Shown in pieces: positions 9,795 to 21,000 of a stretch of DNA of 64,000 nt; position 1 is the stretch's first letter; every line of letters begins with the position of its first letter. The position numbers and the translations under genes are program-made. The notes below the pieces were generated by a model that saw only the letters and a program-made list of their open reading frames with translations, had not been told where the DNA came from and made no database searches. This stretch comes from Prorocentrum cordatum (taxonomy: Eukaryota > Sar > Dinophyceae > Prorocentrales > Prorocentraceae): NCBI GenBank assembly GCA_963575745.1, contig CAUYUJ010015031.1, positions 295,103-359,102 on the forward strand. Reading direction: 5' to 3'.

Positions 9795-12665
9795 CAGGTG
9801 CTGGAGGTACTGGCGGCGGCGGCCGCGAGGGGGATTGAGAACAGGAGCGGGAGGCGGCGTTCCACTTCGACGCGCTGCTCACGGCACAGCCGGCCAGGCA
9901 GGCCACCAACGCCGAGGCTCTGGAAGAGCGTCTGGCGTGGCGGTGGGGAGGCCAGTCGGCGCAAGACCGCACAATCGAAGCTATGATCACCGCCGCCAGC
10001 TTTGTGGCGCGCAACCCGCCAGTTGCCACGCATGACTCGGGCACGTGCATCGACCTGGTCCTCTCCGAGCGCCGCTGTCTCGTTCCTGTTACTGTCGCCC
10101 GTGCGAGTGGTGCGGTCTTGGACCATCGGTTGGTCTCGTGTTCGTTCCCGTGCGTTTTCCGCCCCCCACAGCTGTCAGGGCTGCGTCGCATGGCGTGGCG
10201 CACAGATGGCCAGTGGGACGATGCGCTGCTCGCCGTGGCGCCTGTCCTGGCGCACCTGCTGACGCGGTTGAGCCCCTCATTGCCTGTGAGTGGCTGCGCC
10301 CTCCGTGGAGCGGGGAGGGGGCCACTAAGAAGCAGCGCCGTGCTTTATTGGACGCGGCCGCTTGGGCGCGCGACGTGATCTACGTGCTGGCTGGGTTTGC
10401 GGCGGGTGCGACTAAGGCGTCCGCGGCAGCCCCCGTGCGCCCGAGTAGGCTTCCGCTTGCCCCCGACGCGCATGAATCGCAAGCTGCTTTTAAAACGGCT
10501 GTTGCGCAAGCCACGTGGGCCGAGCGCCACCTGGCGTTTCAGCGCTTCTCCGATCTCCGCGCCGTTTCACCTGGTTTGGCCGAGCGGTTCCTTTCTGAAT
10601 TCTCTCGGTCGCGCAACCCCTTTGAGACTGCGCTGGCAGACCCGGTAGATGGGCACCCTGTCAATGCGAGGGGGGGAAATGCTCGAGGTGCTGCAGGCGG
10701 ACATGATGGACCGCGTGCGCACTGATTTTCCTTTTCGACCACAATGTGCATGCAGCACGCGCAGACATGCGCTGTTTCGGCGATCCGGTCGGTTGGCGCT
10801 GGCCCTGCCTCTCCTGGCCCCGCCCTCTACTCGACCTCTGAGGTGGATTCCGTCTTAGACAGCTTGAAGACCAGCCCCTCTGCGCTCCGCGGGTGTTTCA
10901 CGTCTGTCCGGTCGGTGGTGCCCGAAGGCCGCAGGGTCACCCAGGCCCTCGCGAACCCCTCCCAGCAGTGTGCCATTACGAGCACCATGTGGTCGAGCCC
11001 GCAGGTGGCTCCCCTGCACAAGTAGGGTCCGCGCGTTGTCCGTTCCACGCTGTGCTTACGCCCTATTTCTATCTCGGCGGTCACGACGTCCGTCGTGGAT
11101 GGTCTGTGGACGTTGCGCAACGCCCCGCTGTTACAGGCTTACCGCGGGGTGGCCCAACAAGGCAGGGTGGGTGACCCCATCTCTCCTCTCCTCGCTCTCC
11201 TCCTTCATGCCCAACTCCGCTGCGCCCAGGGCCTGCCCACATATTGGGCGGTAACGGATCTTCTAGGGGCGTTTGATGTAGCCCCCCACCCCGCCATGCT
11301 CCTGAATGCCTATGAAGCCGGAGCCCGTTGCCATGATTAGCTTCTTCTCGACGATTTCATGTCGTCTGACAACCAACACATTGCGCTTCGCGGCCACGTC
11401 CCTTCTCTTTTTTCGCTCGGTGGCGGCACGGCGCAGGGCTGTAGGTTCAGCGTTGGCGTTTTCAACGCGCAGCTCAAGTGGCTGGCGGGGGAAGTATATT
11501 GTGCGCTACCTGGAAGCTGCGCTGCATGGGTTGCGCCCCACCTGCGGCGCCTTTCCTTAGCGTTGCCTGTGCCTGGTTCCGCTGCCACGGGAGGGCCAGC
11601 GCCGCCAGCTGCGGGGGGGGGCGACCTTGAACTCTGGCTATCGAGGCGGCGTCGCCAGCTGCCGCGGAGCAGGCGCCCTTCCCGAGGGCCGAGCGAGCAT
11701 TGCTGCGCGTGGAGCCCAGCGGTTAGCCTCTGAGTCCGACAGGGCCTACTTGCTGGACCGCCTGGGCACGGGCCTGTTGCCCCCACTGCAGTTTGTTGAT
11801 GACCTCACAGTCGCCACGTCCTCTCCGGGGGCTCTCTGTGCCATCGTGTCGCGGGGGCCCTGGTTGGCCTGCTCGCGGTACGCAACCCGAACCCGGTCCA
11901 TGTTTAATTACAAGACGGGGAAAACGGCGGCCAGGGTGATCCTTGACAGCCCCCCTGCAGGGGACATCGGCTGCCCAGCGGTGGATACTAAAGCCTTGCT
12001 GGGGGTGCTCTTTGACTTCCGTCTCACCTTCTGCCCCCTGCTGCGGGATACGCTTGGCCAGAGGTTATGCGCTGTTCGAGGCGTTGTTTTTCGCCGGTGG
12101 GTCCGGTGGCTTTGGTCTCCCCATTCTGTGTGCCAAAGTGCCGTCGCGCGTGGGGTCTGCCTTGCTCTACCCCTCCCCGTCCCGCTTCCTTGCTGAGCGG
12201 GCGCGCTTTTCCCTCGATCATATGCAGGCGTCGTGGGCACGGCGCTTGCTGGGGTGCGCTATCGGCCCTGCACTGCCCGGCGAGGTTGTCGTAGCGCACT
12301 GTGGGTGGCAGCTGCACTTGGGCACAAAAAAGCTTGAGCGTACGATCCTTGCTTGCTCGCGCGAGGCTGCTCCTCCTGCCGGCCGAGCACCCGGGTGCCA
12401 ATCTGCTTACAGTGGCCTCGAGCACGTCCTGCTCCACGTGGGCGTGCGCTGTCCGGGCGTGGATGTGCTCCCTGTACACTCCCCTTCCTTATGTGGTGCC
12501 GGTACCTGTGCTTCCTGTCCACTTATTTACCGCGGCCGTGCTCTTGGCCAGGACTGGCGCCACGCACCACCAGGTGCCGTTAGTGGCGCGCCCCGGACCG
12601 GTGCATGGGCAGTGGGGTGCCAGGCAAGCGTCGGCACCATCGTGGCCTGCGCCAAGGAGGGCTAG
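9795..12665 (+). pseudogene. Second non-LTR retrotransposon (endonuclease C-terminus + RT), decayed
   Basis: Plus strand. The frame through 9850-10250 reads EALEERLAWRWGGQ and ATHDSGTCIDLVLSE, then SGAVLDHRLVSC. This resembles the end of an APE-type endonuclease (the GT..IDLV and SDH-like motifs). A shifted frame to 10725 gives AERFLSEFSRSRNPFETAL. RT pieces follow: VTDLLGAFDVAPH (motif A) at about 11240-11300, GGTAQGCRFSVGV (motif B) at about 11420, and PPLQFVDDLTVATSS (motif C) at about 11790, in different frames. The C-terminus has FGLPILCAKVPSRVG and later HPGANLLTVASSTSCSTWAC. The last peptide also appears in a copy at 29690-29770 on the minus strand, which suggests that frame was the coding one. 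At least four frame changes make it a relic. Confidence 0.75.
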
Positions 12666-13640
12666 CGCGCAGGGCGACTGTGGACTATGTGTGCGCAGTG
12701 GCAAAATGCGAGTTGGTCCCTTTGCTACCCACGCTGCTCGCACGCGCTCCCCTTCGTGCCTCTTTGCCTGTCCTTGCCCCCCGCCCCTTCTCCTGCCATG
12801 CGATATCGTTTTCAGCGTTTGTCCGCATCAGGGCTGTACTCGAAGCACGGCTATGGTGTGTAGTTCCCTATCCACTGTCGCATGTTGGACTCTCGGTTTT
12901 TGCGTTAGTTTCCCACCCGCTGTTGGTCGTATCGGTCCACAGTCGGGTTGACTCTGAAGCACGGCTCTTGTGTCATGTCCCCCACCCACTGTCTCATGCT
13001 GTGTGCTTCTCGGCAGGCTCGTGCACAATTCCTGCCTCACGGTGGTGATGCGGTCCCTGCGGCCGGTGTTGCGTGCAAACTCCTGCCTCACAGTGGTGAT
13101 GCGGCCCTTATTGTGCTCACTCGTTGCAACATTCGCGGTGCCACCCTTGTCTGGTGGGGAGCGGCTTTGCGGCGACCCTCGCGGTGCTGTGCCCTGGCCG
13201 CCGTTGCCGTGCTCCCAGTCCCGGCGCCGTCTCTTCCCCTGCCGTGCCGTCTCGCCCTAGCTTGTCCCCCGAGCTTGCTGTCCAGCCGCCCACGCTGGGC
13301 GTACACGGGGAGGACGCCCAATATTCTCACACCCGCTGCTGCTCCCGCTGTCTTGGTTGATGTGGCCATGCTTCTCTTATATTTTTCTGTCAGGTCGTCG
13401 CTTCTTGCATGGTGTGCACTTTGGGAAGGGAAGGGACGGGAAGTGGTGTTGCGCTGTTGCATGCTTCGTTGTATTTCCGTGTTTCGCTTGCAGTTGTTGC
13501 TTCTCCTGCCTGTTCTCTCTCTGCTGGCCGCGCGCGCGGGACCATCGCCCCAGCGTCTTCAGTGGGCCTGGGAAACCGCCCCCCTTCTTGAGGGCAGGCG
13601 CCGTCGCCGTGGGGCGCTTCAGGGCGGGTGGGTCGGCGTG
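12590..13640 (+). repeat. Retroelement 3' tail, copy 1
   Basis: The segment 12590-12780 is closely matched by the reverse complement of about 30640-30450, and 13350-13640 by the reverse complement of about 30330-30040. Shared phrases include GGAGGGCTAGCGCGCAGGGC and TTGGGAAGGGAAG. It follows the RT C-terminus and so is probably the element's 3' untranslated region. The middle (12780-13340) is different in the second copy. Confidence 0.75.
12820..13110 (+). repeat. Minisatellite inside the retroelement tail
   Basis: Repeats the phrases CTCACAGTGGTGATGCGG, GAAGCACGGCT and CCCACTGTCTCATG. The reverse complement (GCATCACGACTGTGAGGC, GTCGCACCACGGCTGTGAGG) recurs at 27880-28180, marking another tail copy. 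Confidence 0.65.
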
Positions 13641-13800
13641 AGCTGCGGGCTCGGGCACCCTGCGCTCCGCCTCGCGCACTTCTCTCTGGAGGGCGTGCCG
13701 GAGCGCCGCGGGGGTCCGCGGGCCGGGCGCGCGCGCGCAGTGCCGCGGGGCGCGCGGCGGGCGTCCGACCTGCGGCCGCCGCTGCGGAGGCCAAAATGAA
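13640..13800. repeat. GC-rich repeat, inverted partner downstream
   Basis: Carries CGCGGGGGTCCGCGGGCCGGG and CTGCGGCCGCCGCTGCGGAGG. Reverse-complement relatives lie at 14385-14525 and 29830-29990. The second of those adjoins another tail copy, so this is probably part of the retroelement end. Confidence 0.6.
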
Positions 13801-14384
13801 AGCGGGGCGCGCTGCGGGGAGACGCCGCTGGAAGGTCCGCGCCCCCAGCCCAGGCCGGGACCAGGCGGACGAGCAAGAGCGAAAGGCACGCCGGGTCCAT
13901 ACTCTGGCCGCAGCAGGCAAAGAAGGACGAGCCCTTGGGCCCTTGGGCTTGCGCCGCACAGCCGCACAGCCGCCCCTGACCCAGACCTGTGGGACGAGGT
14001 ACAGGAGGTCAGAAACTCCTGCGCCAGCCACCCCGGCTGACCGCTCCAGACTTGCTCGGGGCTCGCCAGGGACACCGTGCCACGGCTGCAGACGACCTGA
14101 AGGCGCTCTCTTCGCTGACCCAAGCGGTCACGAAACACAGCTCCAAGTCCTCCGGGTGGGCGAGGTGGCTGTCCTGGACAAGGGCGACAGCGATGTCCGC
14201 CCACTGCTCGTGGGGGCCAGCCTGAGGAGGCTCGGGGTGCGCGTGCTGGCCCGGGTCCGGACACAAAAAAAAAAAGCTCTGACAGGCGGCGAGCCCCCAC
14301 CAGTGCGGAGTAGGCCCGACTGGCGAGACCGACCTGAGAGTCAAGCAGCGGCAGACCCAGCCCGACGGTGTGCATCAAGGTGGG
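13801..14384. other. No gene recognised
   Basis: GC-rich sequence with an A-run at 14264-14274. It has open frames on both strands but no motif. I cannot choose a coding strand. Confidence 0.4.
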
Positions 14385-14525
14385 TATCTTTCTTGGCCTC
14401 TGCATCGGCGGCCACAGGCCACAGGTCAAGCGCTCGCCGCGAACTGCGCGCCGCGCGCCCGGCCCGCGGGCCCCCGCGGCGCCCCTGCGCGCCCCCCAAG
14501 AAAGAGGTGGCTCAAGGCTCAAGGC
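14385..14525. repeat. Inverted copy of the 13640-13800 repeat
   Basis: Contains GCGCCCGGCCCGCGGGCCCCC, matching in reverse orientation the GC block about 700 bp upstream. Confidence 0.55.
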
Positions 14526-14608
14526 TCAAGGCGAGGGCGGCCACAGGGGCTAGGCTGGGGGACGGGCGGCTTGGCTGTTCTCGAGTGCGGTGGGGCCGCA
14601 TCGAGGGA

Positions 14609-14972
14609 CATGTCGGGCGTGGGAGCCTGTCGCCCTGCCGCGGTCGCCCTGACGGAGCTGGAGAGACATGCGGGGCGCGGGCTGACTTCCGTCGAGACCC
14701 TGCGCGCGGAGTCGAAGCGGCTGCGGGCGGGCACGGAGGCCCTGCTGGACAGGATCGAGGCTAGCTTCAGGACGTCCCGCGCCGCGGCCTCGTCCCCGCT
14801 GGAGGCGCGCCCGGGCTCGAGGGCGCCGGCAGGAGATCGCGCAGCGGTCAGGGCCAGCGCTGCAGCTGACCAGCGCCTTTGGATCTGGGAAGTGCGGCGA
14901 GTGCCTCTGCTGCCCGGCGGGGTCGCCCAGCGCCGCACGACACCTGGCATCTCGCCCGCCGCCAGAGCATAG
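14609..14972 (+). CDS. Possible short coding segment, helical, unknown
   Basis: From the ATG at about 14609 the frame reads [20 protein letters not shown], then [20 protein letters not shown] and [10 protein letters not shown]. This looks like an amphipathic or coiled-coil helix, followed by an Ala/Ser/Pro/Arg-rich tail and a stop at 14972. It lies just upstream of the giant frame that starts at 15022, in a different frame. It could be an exon, a short protein, or chance in GC-rich DNA. There is no family match I can name. Confidence 0.25.
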
Positions 14973-15021
14973 AGGAAACCAGGAGGAGGCGGCCAGGAGC
15001 AGCGAGAAGAGGAGGAGGGGG

Positions 15022-18000
15022 ATGAGGAGGCGGCCGAAAGGCGGCATAGAGCACGAGGAGGAAGCTGAGGACGAGGCTGAGGAGGAGGCCGAGGACGAGG
15101 AGGCCGATGAGGCGGCTGAGGAGAAGGAGGTGGAGCGTGCCGCACGACCTGCCCGGTTCCGCCCAAGGTGCTGGTTCGTCTGGGCCGCGGTGCTTTGGGC
15201 CGCCTGCGCGGTGCCGGCGCCAGATGTCCTGCTCCTCAGGCTCTCGTCGCCGAGTGGCACTCCCAGGACTGGCAGTACCGCGGCAGAGAGCAGCACGACA
15301 TGGACGTCCACCGATTTTATGCGCGGGATTGCGCACGACGCTTGTGGGCAGCACGACAGAGACCAGCAGGACGACTTTGACACCCATGAGGGGGACGGGT
15401 ATTCGGACGAGCGCCATCCGTCCGACCAGCACGACGGCGACATGCAGCAGGCCGACTGGCGGCACGATGGGGCCCGACAGCACAGCTTCGACACCCACGA
15501 CTGGGACGACCAGTGCGGCATGCAGAAGGCCCCGTTGCAACAGTTCAGGGGCCAGCACCACGACTTTGACGCCCACGAGGAGGACGAGGATGAGTCCCGC
15601 GCGACCGAGGGCCACGATGGCGACCTGCAGCAGATCGACGGGCAGCACGACGGGGAGCTACAGCACTTCCAGGACATCCACGACTGGGACAATCATGATA
15701 TCAGTGCCTGCGCACACGCCGGCAGCAACGCCATCGCCCACGCCAGCACTGACGCCAGCACCAACGCCGGCGCCTACGCCGGCACCAACGCCAGCGCACA
15801 CACCAGCACCGACTCCAGCTGCATCGCAGGGCTCCCTCTAGGGAGAAATCACCACGGGGAAGATGTAGATAACCGATTCGGACAGGTCGGCCCGCCTGGT
15901 GAAAGGGGCGCCCTCGTTGGTGGAGAGGGGCCTTCGTCTTCGGCATCCCAGGGCGGTCGGACGGGATCCGAGCCGACCCAGTTGTTTCAACAGATGTCAG
16001 AACAGGTCGGCCCGCCTGGTGAAAGGGGCGCCCTCGTTGGTGGAGAGGGGCCTTCGTCTTCGGCATCCCAGGGCGGTCGGACGGGATCCGAGCCGACCCA
16101 GTTGCTTCAACAACGTCCCTCGTCGCCACGGCCGGATTTGCCTCGGGATTCTGATGGGGCCAACCCCGCACAAGACGTCCGCGACGACGGAGTCGAGCAG
16201 TACGTCGGCAACCAGCTCTACGGAACCAAGCTCTACTTTGGCGGTTGCCACGACGGAGGCGAGCAGCGTGTCGGTGGGGGGCCAGCGCCGAGTCCAGTGA
16301 CGACGCCAGCTACGACTCCAGTTCTGGCAGCATCGACGCCAGCTACGACGCCAGCGCCGACGCCAGCCACGACGCCAGTTACGACGCCAGCACCGACACC
16401 AGCCACGACGCCAGCTACGACTCCAGCTCTGGCGCCACCGACGCCAGCTATGGCGCCAGCGCCGGCGCCGACTCTGGAGCCTCCGCCAGCGCCGATTCCA
16501 GCTACGACGCCAGCTACGACGCCAGCGCCGACTTCGAATACAACGCCGGCTACGACCCTAGCTCCGGTGGCGCCGACGCCAGCTACGAGGAAAGCGGGGA
16601 CCCCTGCGCCTACGCCTGCACCAACGCCGGCGCCTACGTTGGCATCGACCGCAGCGCCTGCAGCAACACCGACGCCAACACCAACGTCCGCGCTTATGCC
16701 GGCTCCAACGCCAACGCCTGCACCAGCACCGACGCCAGCACCAACGACAGCGCTGACGCTGGCACCAACGTGGGCGCCTTCACCAGCATCGACGCCAGCA
16801 CCGACGCCAGCGCCTACGATGGCACCGTCGTCAGTGCCTACTCCAGCACCGACGCCAGCACCGTGGCCAGCTCTCAAGCCAGCGCCTACACCAGCACCAA
16901 CGCTGGCGCCGCCACCATCATTGACGCCACAACCAACGCCAGCGCCGTCGCCAGCACTGACGCTAGCGCCCACACCAGCACCGACGCCAGCACCGACGCC
17001 GGCGCCGACGCCAGCACGAACCCCAGCGCCCACGCCTGCACCAACGCCAGTGCCTACGACGGCACCAACGCCAGCGCCTGCAGCAGCACCGACGCCAGCA
17101 CCTGCGCTGGCACCAACGCTGGCGCCAACACCAGCACCGACACCGGCACCAACGTCCGCGCCTACGCCCGCACCAACTCCAGCGCCTGCACCAGCACCGA
17201 CGCCAGCACCGACGCCAGGACCGACGTTGGCGCCTACACTGGCACCAACGTTGGCGCCCGCAACAGTGCCGACGCTATCACCAACGTCCGCGCCGACGCT
17301 GGTTTTGCAGGCACCGTCGCCAGCGCTTACACCATCGATGAAACCTTCACCGACGCCAGTTCTCACATCAGGGCCTGCACAGGCACCAAAGCCAGTGACT
17401 GCATCAGCGCCGACGCCAGCACCAACGCCTGCGCCTACGCAAGCACCAACGCCAGCATCTGTACTAGCACCGACTCCGGCACCGATGTCAGCACCGACGC
17501 CATCGCCTGCGCCCGCACCAACGCCAGCGCCATCACTGTGCCCAGCTCTCACGCCTGCGCCTTCCCCAGCACTGACGCCAGCACCAACGCCAGCTCCGAC
17601 GCCAGCACCAACGCCGGCGTCTACACTAGAACTGAGTCCAGCACCGTCGCCAGCACCAACGCCAGCACCGACCCCAGCGCCTACGCCTGCACCAACGCCA
17701 ACGCCTACGCTGGCACCAACGCTGGCGCCTACATCAGCACCGACGCCAGCACCGACGCGGTTCAAGCGAGGAGCAAGGCTCAAGAGGAGGAACACGCGGT
17801 TGCACTTGAACGGCGTTTTATTCCTCAAAAAAGCACCGACGCCAGCGCCTACGACAGCATCGTCGTCAGCGCCCACACCAGCGCCGACGCCAGCACCGTG
17901 GCCAGCCCTCACGCCGGCGCCGGCACCAGCAGCAAAGCCACCGTTTTCCCTAGCACTGACGCCAGCACCAACGCCCGCGCCTACGCTGGCGCCAACGCGA

Positions 18001-21000
18001 GCGCCTACAGCAGCACCGGCGCCAACACCGACGCCAGCGCCTACGCTGGCACCAAGGCGGGTGTCTACACCAGCACCGACGCCAGCACTAACGTCCGCGC
18101 CTACGCTGGCACCGTCGTCAACGCCTACACCAGAACCGACGCCATCACTGTGGCCAGCTCTCACGCCTGCGCCTGCCCCAGCACTGACGCCAGCACCAAC
18201 GCCGGCTCCGACGCCAGCACCAACGCTGGCGCCAGCGGCGACGCCAGCTACAACGCCAGCGCCGACACCAGCCACGATGCCAGCTATGACGCCAGCTCCG
18301 GCAGCACCGACGCCAGCTACGGCGCCAGCGCCGGCGCCAGCTCTAGAGCCTCCGCCAGCGCCGCCTCCAGCTACGACGCCAGCGCCGACTCCAGCTACGA
18401 CGCCAGCTACGATTCCAACTCGGGCGGCACTGACGCCAGCTACGACGCCAGCGCCGACTCCAATTACGACGCCAGCTACAACGCCAGCGCCGAATCCAGC
18501 TACGACGCCAGCGCCGACTCCAGCGCCGAAGATTGCCCCGACGCCAGCTACGAGTCCAGCTCTGACAGCACCGACGCCAGCTACTACGCCAGTGCCTGCG
18601 CCAGCTTCAGAGCCTCCGCCAGCTCCCAAGCTAGCTTCGACGGCAGCTCGGACCGCCCCGGCGCCAGCCACGACTCCAGCTCTGACGGCACCGACGCTGG
18701 CACCGTGGCCAGCTTGCACGGCGGCGCCTGCACCGGCGCCAACGCCAGCGCCTCCACCAGCATTGACGCCGGCACCAACGCCTGCGCCTACGCCATCACC
18801 AACGCTAGCGTCTACACCAGCACCGACGCCAGCACCGACGCCGGCACCGACGCCAGCACCGACCCCAGCGCCTACGCCGGCACCAACGCCAACGTCCACG
18901 CCGGCACCAACGCAATCGCCTGCAGCAGCACCGAAGCCAGCACTGACGAAAGCACCTTCGCCAGCGCCTACGTTAGCACCAACGCTGGCGCCTACACCAG
19001 CACCGACGCCAGCACCGACGCCAACGCCTACGCCGGTACCGTCGTCAGCGCCTGCACCAGCACCGACGCCAGCACCGTGGCCAGATCTCACGCGGGCGCC
19101 TGCGCCGGCACCAACGCCAGCTCCTCCATTGGGACTGACGCCAGCACCAACGCCTGCGCCTGCGCCAGCACCGAAGCCAGCATCTACGTCAGCACCGATG
19201 GTGGCACCGACGCCAGCACCGACCTCAGCGCCTACGCCTGTACCAACGCCACCGCCTACGCCGGCACCAACGCAAGCGCCTGCAGCAGCACCGACGCCAG
19301 CACCGACGACGCCAGCACCGACGCCAGCGCCAACGCTGGCACCAATGCTGGCGCCTACACCAGTATCGGCGCCAGCACCAACGTCCGCGCATGCGCTGGC
19401 ACCGTCGCCAGCGCCTGCACCGGCACCGACGCCAGCACCAACGCCAGCACCGACATCGGCGCCTTCACTGGCACCAACGTTGGCGCCCGCACCAGTGCCG
19501 ACGCTAACGCCAACGTCCGCGCCTACGCCGCCTACGCTGGTACCGTCGCCAGCGCTTACACTAACAATGACACCATCACCGACGCCAGCTCTCACGCCAG
19601 CGCCTGCACGGGCAACAACGCCAGCGCCTGCACCAGCACCAACGCCAGCACCAACGCCGGCGCCTACTCCATCACCAACGCCGGCGTCTACGCCAGCACC
19701 GACGCCGGCACCGACGCCAACACCGACCCCAGCGCCTACGCCGGCGCCAATGCCAACGCCTACACCAGCACCGACGCCAGCACCGACGCTGGCGCCTACG
19801 CTGGCACCAACAGCGCTTACTCCACCGCTGTTGCCAGCACCAGCGCCAGTGCCGACACCAGCGCCAACGCTGGCGTCCACACCGGCACCGACGCCAGCTC
19901 CAAAGCCTGCGCCCACGCTGGCACCAACGCAAGCTCCTCCACTGGGACTGACGCCAGCACCAACGCCTGCGCCTGCGCCTGCGCCAGCACCGAAGCCAGC
20001 ATCTACGCCAGCACCGTCGCAGGCACCGACGCCAGCACCGACCTCAGCGCCTACGCCTGTACCAACGCCAGCGCCTACGCCGGCACCAACGCAAACGCCT
20101 TCAGCGGCACCGACGCCAACGCCGATTCCAGCGCGTCCGCTGTCACCAACGCTGGCGCCTACACCAGCACCGACTCCAGCACCGACGCCAGCGCCTACGC
20201 TGGCACCGTCGTCAGCACCTACACCAGAATCGACGCCAGCACTGTGGCCAGCTCTCACGCCTGCGCCTGCACTGGCACCAACACCCGCGCCTCCACCAGC
20301 ATTGACGCCAGCACCAACGCCTGCGCCTACGCCAGCACCAACGCCAGCGTCTACTCCAGCACCGACTCCAGCACCGACGCCAGCACCGCTTCCTACTCCA
20401 GCACCGACGCCAGCGACCTCAGCGCCCACGCCAGCACCAACGCCAACGTCCACGCCGGCACCAGTGCAAGCGCCGGCAGCGGCACTGCCGCCGGCATCGA
20501 CGCCAGCACCGTCGCCAGCGCCTACGCCGGCACCAAGGCTGGCGCCCACACCAACACCGACGCCAGCGCCTACGCCAGCACCAACGCCAGCACCGGCACC
20601 GACGCCCACGCCAGCGCCCGCAGCAGCACCGTCGCCAACGCCTACGCCTACGCTGGCACCCAGGCATGGGCCTACGCCAGCACCGACGCCAGCACCCGCG
20701 CCTGCGCCTGGGCCGACACCTGCGCCAGCGCGTATGCCAGCTCATAGGCCAGCAATGTCGTGGGCACCTACACCGGCACCAACGCCATCGCTTACGTCGG
20801 CACCGGCGCCAGCGCCTACGCTGGTCTCAACGCCGGCGTCGAAGCCAGCGTCGACGCCTGCACCAACGACGGCAACAACGCCGGCGCCTAGACCAGCACC
20901 GTCGCCAGCTCCAACGCCTGTGCCGGCATCAACGCCAGCGCATGCGATGGCATCGACTCCAGCACCATCGCCTGCACCTACGCCGGCTCCAACGCCAGCG

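Noticed and set aside
16233-20747. 1,458-residue minus-strand and 1,500-residue plus-strand ORFs across the minisatellite
   Set aside because: They are alternative readings of a 12-bp repeat whose six frames lack stops. There is no non-repeat domain in either.
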